Translations under genes and position numbers: made by a program
Shown here: positions 1-9,682 of the stretch, in pieces
How positions within the stretch are numbered: the first letter of the stretch is position 1
How the letters are laid out: every line of letters begins with the position of its first letter
Notes under the pieces: model-generated
Told to the model about the DNA's origin: nothing
What the model saw: the letters and a program-made list of their open reading frames with translations, nothing else
The model's database searches: none
Origin: Phoma sp. XZ068
Lineage: Eukaryota > Ascomycota > Dothideomycetes > Pleosporales > Didymellaceae
Assembly: GCA_004835665.1 (NCBI GenBank)
Contig: RBKR01000005.1
Span: 558,001-622,000, forward strand
DNA: 64,000 nt
Reading direction: 5' to 3'

Positions 1-2423
1 GTCACGATGTCGATGACGAGATGGAGGTTGATGAGGAGCCTACACCATCAGAGCATTCGAGCCCCGTGAAACCGCTGGTTAGGAAGAGTAGCCTCACATT
101 CGCCTGTCTGCCCGCACGTGAGCCCATCCTTCCCAAGAAGAGCATGGGACGAACGAGTCAAATCAGGCATACTGGAGGCAAGAGCCTTGGGGCTTCGCAA
201 ATTGTGCAGCCAGTTGAGTCACAACACGATGGTGCCATGGATATGGACGAGGATCGTCCTACTGTGCAACACGAGGAGTCGGAAACAACGAAGACGCACA
301 ACAAGACGTCTACACAACGTTTGTTTGAGCGTTTTCAGATGCTCGAGCAGCACGCACCGCCGAAGCGGATCAGCCAGAACATTCTGTCACAATCATCTCG
401 CCCTTCGGTCTACCCTACTACATCCTCACAGCCGAAAGAGGTTGTGCCAGCCGCGCAGACATCGCAATCTCAGCCTTCGTATCCCACTCTTCCAGCTGAA
501 CCTGAAAGGGAAGAGGAAGAGGACGACGATGATTCTTGGATAGCGGCGCCGAACAAGACAGCAGCGCCCACTGCCAATCCTGTCAGGCCTCCGATCAATA
601 AGAGCCACACTGTGGCTACCCATTCTTCGCCGCACAAGTTGAAACCATCGCCAATCAAGCTAATATCGACATCCCACCCTGATCTCTCAGCAGCTGCGGA
701 TTCGACCACTCCGGTTGGCTCCCCAGCTGGTAAGAAATACATGGATGCCCCTCTCAGTGCTTCAAAGGCTAAATTTTATTCAGCTCTTCGCGCCGCGAAG
801 GACAAGCTCATCGGCTCCACTACCACCAGCGCGCAGGTCAAGCTCGACGCTCTTTCTTCAAGCCCCATGCGACCCAGACTGCAAGCTGCACCATCCTCAG
901 ACGACCTTCCCAGCAGCCCGAAGCGAGCCGAGAGGCCAATCTCGATATTTTCGCACATGCGATCGCCATCGAAAGACTCTGTCAAGTCCTCCAAATCCAC
1001 GAAGTCTGCGAAGTCTGCGAAATCAGACAAAGCCGCTGAGGCGCCAGGCAGTCCGCTCAAGGAACGCAAGACTCGCAGTTCAACGGAGCGTGAGAAGGCC
1101 AAGGAACGAGACGTCCGAGAGAAGGAGATGCTGCAGAAACAGAAGAGTGAAGACAAGCTCAGAGAGATGCGCGAGAAGGAGCATTCAAAAGCTGCAGCGT
1201 ACCACAAGAAGACTGCATCAGCCGTTGCAAAGACACCGTCCCAGATGTCTTCTCAGACCAGTCTTAAGCCGGTTTCTTCTGCCAACACCGCAACCAGGCC
1301 AGCGCCTCGACCTGACACTGTACGACTGAACACAGCTCCGAAGGATCAGGGTACCGATTCTGCTGACGAGATGCCACCTCCACCTCCACCAAAGAGCTTG
1401 CTCCCTACATTCCCAACAACGAAGGTCAGGCCGCCCAAGAAACTCGTCAAGCCAAACAGCAAAGACGCTCTTGCCAAGCCACAAGAGCCCCAGAAAATCT
1501 TTATCAAGAATCAATATGCTAGAGCACCGCCTCCAGCTGCCCGTCCAGCTCCTGTTACTACAAAATCTACTGGCCCATCCACTCTTGGTAAATCCATATC
1601 ATCGAAACCTACGGCAGCTACATTGTCCAGGCCAGGTACAGCAATGGCCAATAAGATTGCACCATCAGCAAAGTCGGCACCGAACACATTGAAGGCACCT
1701 CCTCCTAAGGCACCTCGACCACAACCGCAGGCTAACACGAGCTTCGAAAAGCCAAAGCCTCAAGCAGCCCAGCCCCGCGCCGACCTCGCAGCTGCCCGGG
1801 TTCCCACAACCCTCAGAACAGTTCAGGACGCAAACTCAATCCGCGTACCTCCAGTTAATACAGCCAAGCCGCCCAAACGAGCTCTCGAGAATGATACCGA
1901 AACAATTCAGCGTCCACCCAAGCGACCATCTCAGCTAAAGCAAAACCCCATCACACCTGGGCACCCATCCCAATACGCCAAGGGCAAGATTCCTGGTCTT
2001 GACTCTGCACGAACTTCGCACTCAAAACCCATCCAACCTTCAATTCAATACCCTAACGGTGACGACATTAAGCTTCCCGAGATTATGACTGATTCTGAGG
2101 ACGAAGACTCCGACAACGAGTTCGAGCAGCCCAGCTGGGTCAATACACCAAACCTGCGGGAGATGCTGTCAACCCAGCAACTCATGGACCCTGAGGCGAT
2201 CTTTGGGCCTATTGCTCCGCTGAACATGGAGCAAGTATTTCCGAACAAGGAGAGGCACAAGAGGTTCCGCGAGAGAACCTCAAGTGCATACTGGGTCCAC
2301 GATCAGGTCACAGCCGAGGAGAAGAGGAAGGAGAGGGAGGCGAGGGAGAGGCTGGTGCGTGAGGGCGCATGGACATACAATCCATCTCCGAGGCCGACGC
2401 CAAGAGCGGGCCCGAGCCATTAA
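1..2423 (+). CDS. INCENP: Inner centromere protein (INCENP/Sli15/Pic1-like), 5' partial
   Basis: Scaffold of the chromosomal passenger complex, which binds and activates Aurora kinase at centromeres and the spindle midzone. The frame is already open at base 1; an ATG at 21 gives 800 residues, but the gene probably starts upstream of the window. Most of the protein is Ser/Pro/Lys-rich and disordered, with a basic/acidic KER-rich stretch at about residues 340-395 that may be the single alpha-helix/coiled region of the family. The C-terminus is diagnostic. An acidic stretch (DSEDEDSDNEFEQPSW, about 691-706) leads into the IN-box, with W at 706, then LREMLSTQQLMDPEAIFGP at about 712-730. Further on, RTSSAYW (about 752-758) matches the TSS motif that Aurora phosphorylates in this family. 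The stop is followed by an intergenic gap and a same-strand gene. The family is clear from the IN-box and TSS order; the N-terminal half could not be assigned. Confidence 0.9.
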   Translation, partial: HDVDDEMEVDEEPTPSEHSSPVKPLVRKSSLTFACLPAREPILPKKSMGRTSQIRHTGGKSLGASQIVQPVESQHDGAMDMDEDRPTVQHEESETTKTHNKTSTQRLFERFQMLEQHAPPKRISQNILSQSSRPSVYPTTSSQPKEVVPAAQTSQSQPSYPTLPAEPEREEEEDDDDSWIAAPNKTAAPTANPVRPPINKSHTVATHSSPHKLKPSPIKLISTSHPDLSAAADSTTPVGSPAGKKYMDAPLSASKAKFYSALRAAKDKLIGSTTTSAQVKLDALSSSPMRPRLQAAPSSDDLPSSPKRAERPISIFSHMRSPSKDSVKSSKSTKSAKSAKSDKAAEAPGSPLKERKTRSSTEREKAKERDVREKEMLQKQKSEDKLREMREKEHSKAAAYHKKTASAVAKTPSQMSSQTSLKPVSSANTATRPAPRPDTVRLNTAPKDQGTDSADEMPPPPPPKSLLPTFPTTKVRPPKKLVKPNSKDALAKPQEPQKIFIKNQYARAPPPAARPAPVTTKSTGPSTLGKSISSKPTAATLSRPGTAMANKIAPSAKSAPNTLKAPPPKAPRPQPQANTSFEKPKPQAAQPRADLAAARVPTTLRTVQDANSIRVPPVNTAKPPKRALENDTETIQRPPKRPSQLKQNPITPGHPSQYAKGKIPGLDSARTSHSKPIQPSIQYPNGDDIKLPEIMTDSEDEDSDNEFEQPSWVNTPNLREMLSTQQLMDPEAIFGPIAPLNMEQVFPNKERHKRFRERTSSAYWVHDQVTAEEKRKEREARERLVREGAWTYNPSPRPTPRAGPSH

Positions 2424-2955
2424 CTTGAACGTATAGAGGAGCATGTAGATATTACGAAATCACTGGCGTTGGACGGTAATGTTCGTCTCGTACCTGTATT
2501 TGTTAATTCCTTCGGCGTTTGGGAACAGAGCAGCACAGCATCAACCTACAATATGGTTGCTTATGATGGCATGGCGTTTTGTTATTGCTGCATAACCTTT
2601 CCCATGGAAAGCTGCATTCAAATGAAAGATTATTCAACTTTTAAACATTTTTCAACTTCCTCGGACTTTTCTGCTATGGACCGCATCATGGAGGCCTCAT
2701 TATGTTTCATTGACCCGTGGGGATGAGGTCAAAGTGTGGGTAGTTGAGGGGTGATCCTCTTCTGTCCGACAAGGGTCTGATTGCAACGCGGTGAGTGGCT
2801 ACCATAGAAATATGAGACTGAACCTGGGGCACACTTGAAATATTCTGAATTACGCGTAGATAAGCTTTCAACTTCCTGTTGCTGTCCCCTTTCCACTCAC
2901 AACTGCGTCCACATTTCTAACTTCTGCCAACGCACCCAGATACCACGACGGCACC
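2424..2955. other. Intergenic region, 3' UTR plus promoter
   Basis: No coding sequence is supportable. It should hold the 3' UTR of the INCENP gene and the promoter/5' UTR of the next plus-strand gene. The last 80 bases before the ATG at 2956 are pyrimidine-rich, as is common in fungal 5' leaders. Confidence 0.5.
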
Positions 2956-4734
2956 ATGGCTAACAACAGCTATTACATTCGGTCTGATACAGACTGGACC
3001 GGTCCTCGCAGCACTGCCACCGTCCATCCTCAACCTGAGGAGCGCAGACGCCAAGAAGTGGCCGTCGAAATTGCTACACCCACAGAGAGAGGCCAAGACG
3101 ATCATGCATCCTACCACTCAGAGTCTCCTCAAAGCTCAAGCTCCCTCTACGCCACCCCTTCCTCCCCAGACCTACGCCCAGGCCTACATCCAAAGGTTGG
3201 CAGGCTGTACACAACTCATCACGACGCCGCCCACTCCGACCTTGATAACAGCAATTACTACTCTTCCACCTCAGCAGATTACCCAGGTACTGTGATTCTT
3301 GAAGACTTTGGACATCACCTCGCCTCACCATACTATCAGCAACATGGAACTCCGGCCCGGCCGACAACACCGCCGTCAGCTCTTTCTCCGGTAGATTTAT
3401 TGTGTCTTCAACTTCCACCATCGTTTACACGGCCTTCGCCAGAGCCGCTACCAAGAGTGCTGAGAGTGGTCAATCCTAGTCCTCTTTCACCAAGCGATAC
3501 TGTCGATATCTGCGCAATAGGACCCTCTGAGCTTCAGCAACCGAACGAAGAAAATACGTTCAAAGAAGTTCGTAGCGAAGAGAACGATGAGGACAGACCT
3601 GATGCCTCCGTGAAGGCCCAAACTGCACTCGAGGAGAAACTGAAGGCGAGGGTCGATGATCTGGAGGAGTTGAGAAGGTCAGAGATAGCTTTTCAGGAGC
3701 GCAAAGTGGAAATGATGCAGTCTGAGACCATGTCAACGAAAAAGGCATGGTGTGCTAAGCATTATGACCACGACATCTGCCTTTACCTTACACAGGTGCA
3801 TGAGGGATGCAAGAGCATCTTTCCATCTCCTTCAAATATGGTAAAGACGCCCATCGACAGGTCCCTTCCGCCTCTGAAGCTCAATACGTCGACCCCGGCA
3901 TCGCTGGTGCCTGCCTCTGTTGACGCCGTATCCGTTCAGGCGGGCAAATTACAGAGCGCAGTACCAAATACTATTCCAAAGAGCAGCTGCACTAATCCGA
4001 ACCGCTTTGTTGACTTTGTCGGGCGCCAGTGTGCCATGCGTGCGTCGCGCGCTTCACACACTAACCTCAAAAGACAGCATCGCGAGCAAGCAAGTTGGCT
4101 TCAAAAGCTTTCTGGGCAGACGAACCAGCAGCAAAAGGAGTGTGGGCCTACAGAGGGAGAGTCTAGGAAGGTGAGGAGGACTGCAGCATACGGCGCGGAG
4201 AGAGATGCGGCGAAGATCCCTTCGACCAGCAACCTGGAGACTCCAGTGACGACAGCGAGCAAGTCAAGCTCTTCAAAGATCGCGGTGAAGCCTCCAAAAG
4301 AGCGAGATACGGCCAGGAGCCCATACATGTCCAAGGCTGGAGGCACTCAGCTCAACGCGGCATTGGCCGCCCAGCGCCGGAATGAGTCGAAGCCAGTAAA
4401 TAAACCAGCAAGATTGACACGTTCAGATCCTGATTCTACTCAGTCTTCGGAGTACAGGCTTCATCTTTTCCCAGAGTTCTCTCCGGGTCCTTGTCGAGAG
4501 AAGGTGTACGCCGCTGGGCGACAGTCAATCGATGATGCAGACTGTGCCGATGCGCTCCAGGTGGGGAAAAACTCGAACAGCCCCAGTATGGTTCGTCTTC
4601 GGGAGAAATTCAACGACCTTAGCATTACAAAAGAGGTGGAGGAGAACTGGGACACGGTCGACCTCAGCGACGATGAGGATTGGGAGGAGGTGAAAGACGA
4701 TGAGGGGGATGAATGGGAGGTGCTTGAGAGGTAG
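2956..4734 (+). CDS. Unrecognised disordered protein with acidic C-terminus
   Basis: A single-exon gene of 592 residues. The ATG sits in a good fungal start context (CACCATGGC). I do not recognise a family. The first 200 residues are Ser/Pro/His/Tyr-rich and look disordered. A charged, probably helical stretch lies at about 215-250 (LEEKLKARVDDLEELRRSE), followed by a small Cys/His cluster at about 262-280 (CAKHYDHDICLYL). The middle is basic and Ser-rich. The C-terminal 50 residues form a strongly acidic tail with alternating Trp and Asp/Glu (WDTVDLSDDEDWEEV), the sort of short linear peptide that often binds a folded partner. It stands between INCENP and a minus-strand gene. Being a real gene is likely from length, start context and composition; function is unknown. 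Confidence 0.75.
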   Translation: MANNSYYIRSDTDWTGPRSTATVHPQPEERRRQEVAVEIATPTERGQDDHASYHSESPQSSSSLYATPSSPDLRPGLHPKVGRLYTTHHDAAHSDLDNSNYYSSTSADYPGTVILEDFGHHLASPYYQQHGTPARPTTPPSALSPVDLLCLQLPPSFTRPSPEPLPRVLRVVNPSPLSPSDTVDICAIGPSELQQPNEENTFKEVRSEENDEDRPDASVKAQTALEEKLKARVDDLEELRRSEIAFQERKVEMMQSETMSTKKAWCAKHYDHDICLYLTQVHEGCKSIFPSPSNMVKTPIDRSLPPLKLNTSTPASLVPASVDAVSVQAGKLQSAVPNTIPKSSCTNPNRFVDFVGRQCAMRASRASHTNLKRQHREQASWLQKLSGQTNQQQKECGPTEGESRKVRRTAAYGAERDAAKIPSTSNLETPVTTASKSSSSKIAVKPPKERDTARSPYMSKAGGTQLNAALAAQRRNESKPVNKPARLTRSDPDSTQSSEYRLHLFPEFSPGPCREKVYAAGRQSIDDADCADALQVGKNSNSPSMVRLREKFNDLSITKEVEENWDTVDLSDDEDWEEVKDDEGDEWEVLER

Positions 4735-6043
4735 TCTCCATTTCTGATCGTAGTGAGTTTCGTTCCTGAGAGTATTTCGCCATTTTTGTAGTGTTGTTTA
4801 ATACGAATGTATCAGCTTGGAGACTAGTCGAGCTTCGTGACAACAATTAAAGCATAAATGAACAGTGAAATGTTCGCAGACCGTGATGCGTTCAAACATG
4901 GCTGCTTTCAAGTGACCATCTCTGTCGACAAGCTTCAGCTCAGTTCGGACCGAAGTGCAAGCACTTCTATAATGGCAACAAGACTGCCTGACTCTTAGAG
5001 CGACGGTTTTTACATGTGATAAAACGGCACTTCCCTACCAAGTAATATCAATATATATATGGATGCATAGAAGATAACCCTTGATTCTCTAGCCTATTCT
5101 TATTACTGGGCTTCTCTCCAGGACATGTCATTCGACTCCATCGAAGCGAGCCACGAAACGATCGACTAGACTACAGTTCATCTGCGTTCTATATCCCATG
5201 CGTTTTATATCTCATCACACGGTCGATATCGCGGCAGTACTGCACTCGCCTCACCATCCCCAATCCACTGCAGCCATTCAATCCCATCACACCACACCCC
5301 ATCCCAAACTCAAACCCGATCAAACTCCCTCCCCGGCCCCAAACCCATGCACAAACACACCTCGTCAGAACCACCCCAGTAGTCTCACCCATCCCACCAC
5401 GATCGACAGTACATCCAGATCTACAGTACAGTACACTCTCCACAACGGACCTCGGAGCCACCAGAACTCCACGGCACGCCTCCGGCTCCCGAGCCGTCCG
5501 GCATATCGCCGCCAAGCCACAGGGCTGAACACATGCAAGGATCTACATCGGATCGTGCGACGTGGGTACATACAGCAAGTAAGTAAGTTGCGGAACGCGG
5601 GAGGATGGGATGGAATGAGGGACAAGGATATACGACGCTCCAACTACGTAAAGAGGGCCGAATGCTCGGAGTTTTCCCGATAGGTTTTGGGACACGCATG
5701 TGATGAGAGGAGATTTTTTGTTATTTTTTTTCTTCGTATTCGCTGTGATTGACGTGTTGGGCATGGAGTTGGTTGGAGGGAGGGTGGGAGGTATTTCCTT
5801 GATTCGGCCGAGGGCGGAGGGTCAGTGTCACAGAACAACGATTCATGAGGTGATGGCAAGAAGAATCGATCGATTGAGCAGTACCAGATGTAGGGTATCG
5901 TTGAGTGCGCGCACCTACGAAAAAGGATCGATCTTGAGTAGGGATGGTAAAACGGAGCAAATAGTATCCAAGACAAACAACGCCGGGCAGGACTCGCTAT
6001 CCAGTCCGCCATGCAAAATATCCAAAACGCAACGAAAAATCGC
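4735..6043. other. Intergenic region between convergent genes
   Basis: The flanking genes converge here, so two 3' UTRs should lie inside. There is an AT dinucleotide run near 5053. A segment at about 5210-5480 is open in several frames, but its Pro/His/Thr-rich translation comes from a CA/CC-rich base bias and has no protein-like pattern. No gene is supported. Confidence 0.45.
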
Positions 6044-8134
6044 TCAGGCCTTTTCTTTCCGTCCAAACATGCCCTTGAGGCTGTTCTTCAGCTTCTTCCT
6101 CATGCCAATGCTGTTCTTGTCCTTGTTGCCCTTCTTCAGGTCCTCCTTGCTCGTGCTGTGTTCCAACGTGTCTCTCTCCTGTTTCTTCGACCTCCCCTCA
6201 CTCCTTCCTCGCTTCTTCTCTTCCTTCTTCTTGCGCTCGTTCATGACAAACATGCTAGTCGGCCGTCGTTTTAAGCCCGGTCCGTCAGGGACACCAGAAT
6301 CCCACATGCCAGCTGTCGTGATTGGATTGAATGCTGATTGTGCTTTGCGCGTGCGGTCTGACTCGGGAAATGGCGGTGAAGGGAGAAGCATAGGGGATGC
6401 TGGTGTGTCGGTGGAGGGCCGAATTACGGTTGTCGTGGGTATGACGAGAACGGGCGGTCGCGGAGCTTTGACTGACTCGACTGGCGATACTTCGACCGGT
6501 GTGGGAATTGCCAGTTGCTTGAGTCGCAGAATCTCTTCGCTGCGTTTGTTCTCCTTGTCCTCTTCGGTCTCTGAGAGTGTTTCGACTTGAGATGAAATGC
6601 CGTATCGTTTCTTTAGGCTGCCGGTCATGCTGTAGAGATTATGGGTGCCCGTGGAGTTCGCGCGGCGAGAGCGGGTCTTGATAGCGGGAGATGAAGGCGC
6701 TGTTCTTGCGGACATGGGCGATGCAGGGGAATCAGTAAAGCTTGCGTTACGGCTCAGTCGGTGGGAGGTGTTTCGAAGCAGCTTGGGAATAGACTTTTCC
6801 TGTTCGTAGATGGAAGTTGGTGATGCAGAGCGGGGCGAATCAAGGAATGACATGGAGACTGTGCGGCAAACGGGAGGGCGAAAGGTGCCTGAAGTGTTGA
6901 ACGACGCACAAAGGGGTGAGCCGGCATGCTCGTAGTTGTCGTGGAGAGAGGACACCCAGATGCCGCTCACAACAATGAAGCGTCGCAGTGCTTCTTCCGT
7001 CTTGATTGGAGAGGGTTCGGCGGCATCGAGGAAAGAAGCAGCATCGATGCTCGCAGGGGTAAGGGCGGGAGTAGCAGGGAGCTGGGCGCTGGGCGACGAT
7101 GGCTGTGTGACAGCCGGCATGGTGTACGAGTCGTTCACGTCGATGCGAGTGCGAGTCATGCTTGCAATGACAGGATGGCGTCTGGAGTTGGCGCTGATGG
7201 TGCTGAAGTTCCACTTTGCATCGTCCTTGGTGGGTGCGAGGCTGGGCGAGAGCTGCGAGTTGGTAGAGAGACCAGAGGTGCGGCGGGCGTGGGGAGGTTT
7301 CGCAACCCATCGAGCCTTCAGGGCCAGGCCGTGCTCGTCGATGGTGATGAACTCGTAGCCGCCATTAGACATGGGGGCCACCTCCCAGCGGCTCGTCCCG
7401 TCGTCCATGCAGATCTCGGTGCTGCTGATGACCTGACCTTTCTCCGTCTTGCCGGGACAGATGACGCCAATGACTTCTCGTGACCCCCATCTTTCATCGT
7501 CCGACTTGTGCTCGTCGTCCGTGTGGCCATAGGCGGCGGCCTTTACGATGAGCAGGTCGTTGTGGCCGAGGCGCTCGCGGGTGTTGAAGGTGCGAGCGAG
7601 GCGGCGTGTAGAGCGGGGACCCAGCAGCGAGAAGGGGATGACCTCGTACACGGGCTTGGGGCGCTGGGCGGCGAGGACCTGGTGGAGCTGCAGCTGGACC
7701 TTGGGGCGGATGTGCAGCTTGGAGCGAGGGTGGACGGTGGGCGGTGGGTGGGCGATTATGTAGGAAGTCTTGGCGCGAGGGGCGCGCTTCTTGGGCCTCT
7801 CGTCGGTGACGGCGCTGCTGCCAGAGGAGACAGGCCGCGAGGGGGCGGGCGAGTCGACGTGGGCAGCAGGGCTGTAGGGAGCGACCATAGGAGAGGGAGC
7901 CTTTGCATGCTGTGTGGGTGCGTGTGTGGGTGTGTCCGTGGGTGTGTCCGTGGGTGTGGTTGTCGCCGGCGACGGGCTCTGGTAGCGCAGGACGGAGCCG
8001 AGGATGGACAGCGGCATCTGGGCCAGCGAGTAGGCGCCATTCTTGGTGTTGGCGGGCGAGGGCAGGCGCCGTGGTGGTGAGTAGTCATGGCCGTGTTTGG
8101 CGGCAGCATCAGCGGTCAACATGTCCAGCAACAT
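6044..8134 (-). CDS. Conserved-looking Ser/Pro-rich protein, function unknown
   Basis: A single-exon gene. The first in-frame ATG is at 8134 (696 residues); a second at 8122 is close behind. It has a folded-looking core at about residues 130-290: a basic segment (HPRSKLHIRPKVQLQLHQV), then PVYEVIPFSLLGPRSTRRLA, then an EVIGVICPGKTEKG strand and a GGYEFITIDEHGLALKARWV strand pair, then KWNFSTISANSRRHPVIASM. A second hydrophobic element, RRFIVVSGIWVSSLHDN, lies near 390-410. The rest is Ser/Pro/Arg low complexity with many basic-SP sites, ending in a basic tail (KKLKNSLKGMFGRKEKA) that could bind acidic membranes or nucleic acid. The core suggests a conserved fungal family, but I cannot name it. 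A Thr-Pro-Thr-Asp repeat near the N-terminus comes from a DNA minisatellite. Confidence 0.75.
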   Translation of the reverse strand: MLLDMLTADAAAKHGHDYSPPRRLPSPANTKNGAYSLAQMPLSILGSVLRYQSPSPATTTPTDTPTDTPTHAPTQHAKAPSPMVAPYSPAAHVDSPAPSRPVSSGSSAVTDERPKKRAPRAKTSYIIAHPPPTVHPRSKLHIRPKVQLQLHQVLAAQRPKPVYEVIPFSLLGPRSTRRLARTFNTRERLGHNDLLIVKAAAYGHTDDEHKSDDERWGSREVIGVICPGKTEKGQVISSTEICMDDGTSRWEVAPMSNGGYEFITIDEHGLALKARWVAKPPHARRTSGLSTNSQLSPSLAPTKDDAKWNFSTISANSRRHPVIASMTRTRIDVNDSYTMPAVTQPSSPSAQLPATPALTPASIDAASFLDAAEPSPIKTEEALRRFIVVSGIWVSSLHDNYEHAGSPLCASFNTSGTFRPPVCRTVSMSFLDSPRSASPTSIYEQEKSIPKLLRNTSHRLSRNASFTDSPASPMSARTAPSSPAIKTRSRRANSTGTHNLYSMTGSLKKRYGISSQVETLSETEEDKENKRSEEILRLKQLAIPTPVEVSPVESVKAPRPPVLVIPTTTVIRPSTDTPASPMLLPSPPFPESDRTRKAQSAFNPITTAGMWDSGVPDGPGLKRRPTSMFVMNERKKKEEKKRGRSEGRSKKQERDTLEHSTSKEDLKKGNKDKNSIGMRKKLKNSLKGMFGRKEKA
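7911..7960. repeat. Coding minisatellite, 12-nt unit
   Basis: Tandem, partly degenerate copies of a 12-base unit (TGTCCGTGGGTG on the plus strand) inside the minus-strand gene. They encode repeated Thr-Pro-Thr-Asp and Thr-His-Ala-Pro variants. The unit length keeps frame, so copy number can change without breaking the gene. Confidence 0.7.
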
Positions 8135-9682
8135 TGCACCTACGCGGCTCAGGGATGCGGCATGCTGGCAGCACAATTAGTACTTCTCCTGGCAGCAGAC
8201 AGTGGTCCCGGAAAAGGGAGCGTAAGCAGCAGGCGGCCATGGTCTATTTGAGGTCCGCCGTACCTGTGCGCCTGGAGGTTTGAGGGGACCGTGGGGACCG
8301 CAGCGCCCCTCTCCGCCAGCCAGCGCAATCTGCCTGCGCGCCATGCTCCATGCGCTCCAACAAGGGTCGTCTACTTACAAGCCACAGCTAGCACGAAGCT
8401 GATCTTATGCAGGGAAGCGACGGCCACTGACACCTTGCAAGCGAACGAGGTGCACCATGTGTCTCAGCCGCTGAATAGAAGGTTGTCGGACACTCTGACT
8501 GCGACTTCAAAGGGCGACACACTGTCCTGGACAATGCACGCGGATGCTCGGCTCCTGAAATTCCCCTCATCACACGCTCGTTTGCATTTCTACCGGCGTA
8601 CAACGGCCTGGCCAACTTTTGTCCGTCGCTTCACGCACGAGGCACACTCCAACGCCGTTCATGTCAATCGTCCCGGTACCCGTTAGTGCAGCAAGAGACC
8701 AAACCTCACTCGAGACGCAACTGGCCACGCAAACTGCACAGACGTCTCCGTGATTCGTTCATCTCGCTGTTTGTTTCATGCGACTATGCAACTGTGGCTA
8801 GGCTGTCGCGAACTTGCCCTTTTCCATCCCCTCCTGGCTGCTTGGCAGCGAGAACGCCTCAGCCTGTGGCCCCAAGTACTTCGTCACCACAGCAATTCCC
8901 TGCATGCTTACGGCCTTCGGACATTTCGCTCTCCGCCAGGACAACACCGTTAAAGCGGCAATTGCAAAGACCTGGTTACACTCTTCGTGCTCGTTATTTC
9001 CGCTCTCATCCGAATGGCAATGCCTTGTAACAACTCATGTGCGCAACACCGCCAGCATCCAAGACTGCAGCTGGTGTGCCTTGGTAGACGCGTATTGGTC
9101 GTATACGTAACCTCGTGAACCTCATTGGCTGTTCCGCAGTGTTACCGTATGCTCTAGCGAGCTGAGGTACATAAGCTCTACGCGATATCGATAAACAAAG
9201 CCTTGGACTATGGGCATCTCCGCTTAGAGCAGCATTCGAAAGCTCCAAGGAGTTTGTTGATGCTTGGAAAGCTTGAATGAGACTCGATGTTGCGTGGACG
9301 TGAACTAGACGAACATCAGACATGGCTGCACCAGAAAACTCTACTTTCAACACCCCTCACCGCTCGTCGGAACGCCCACACCACACCAGGATCAGCCGAT
9401 TACTGCATCGTTCTGCATCCCCGCTCTCACAACCTTTGCAAGTCATTTTTGCTCCAGGTCTTGTTCGTCCGCTCGGTATCCGCTGTCATCCGCTTCCGTC
9501 AAAATTTGCGCCGAGGCCGATCGCATCAAGCACTTGAGCTGGTTCAGCTAATCGATTACTCGCCCAAGCGATTCCATGTACGATTGTGACGAATCGTAAC
9601 TCAGCTCGGAATTTCACTGCGGCCGAATAGGCTGCAATTGGAGGCTCGCGTCAGCAGCCCCAGAGCCTCAAGTCAAGCCATC
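8135..9682. other. Divergent intergenic region (promoters)
   Basis: Lies between a minus-strand and a plus-strand gene, so it holds both promoters. Short open frames are present on both strands, but none shows a recognisable domain or good start context. No gene called. Confidence 0.45.

Noticed and set aside
5198..5683. Pro/His/Thr-rich plus-strand open frame
   Set aside because: It results from a CA/CC-rich stretch in a region between convergent genes; no motif and poor start context.
7508..8080. 190-codon plus-strand open frame
   Set aside because: It is antisense to the long minus-strand Ser/Pro-rich gene; the Gly/Arg/Val-rich translation reflects GC-rich codons of that gene.
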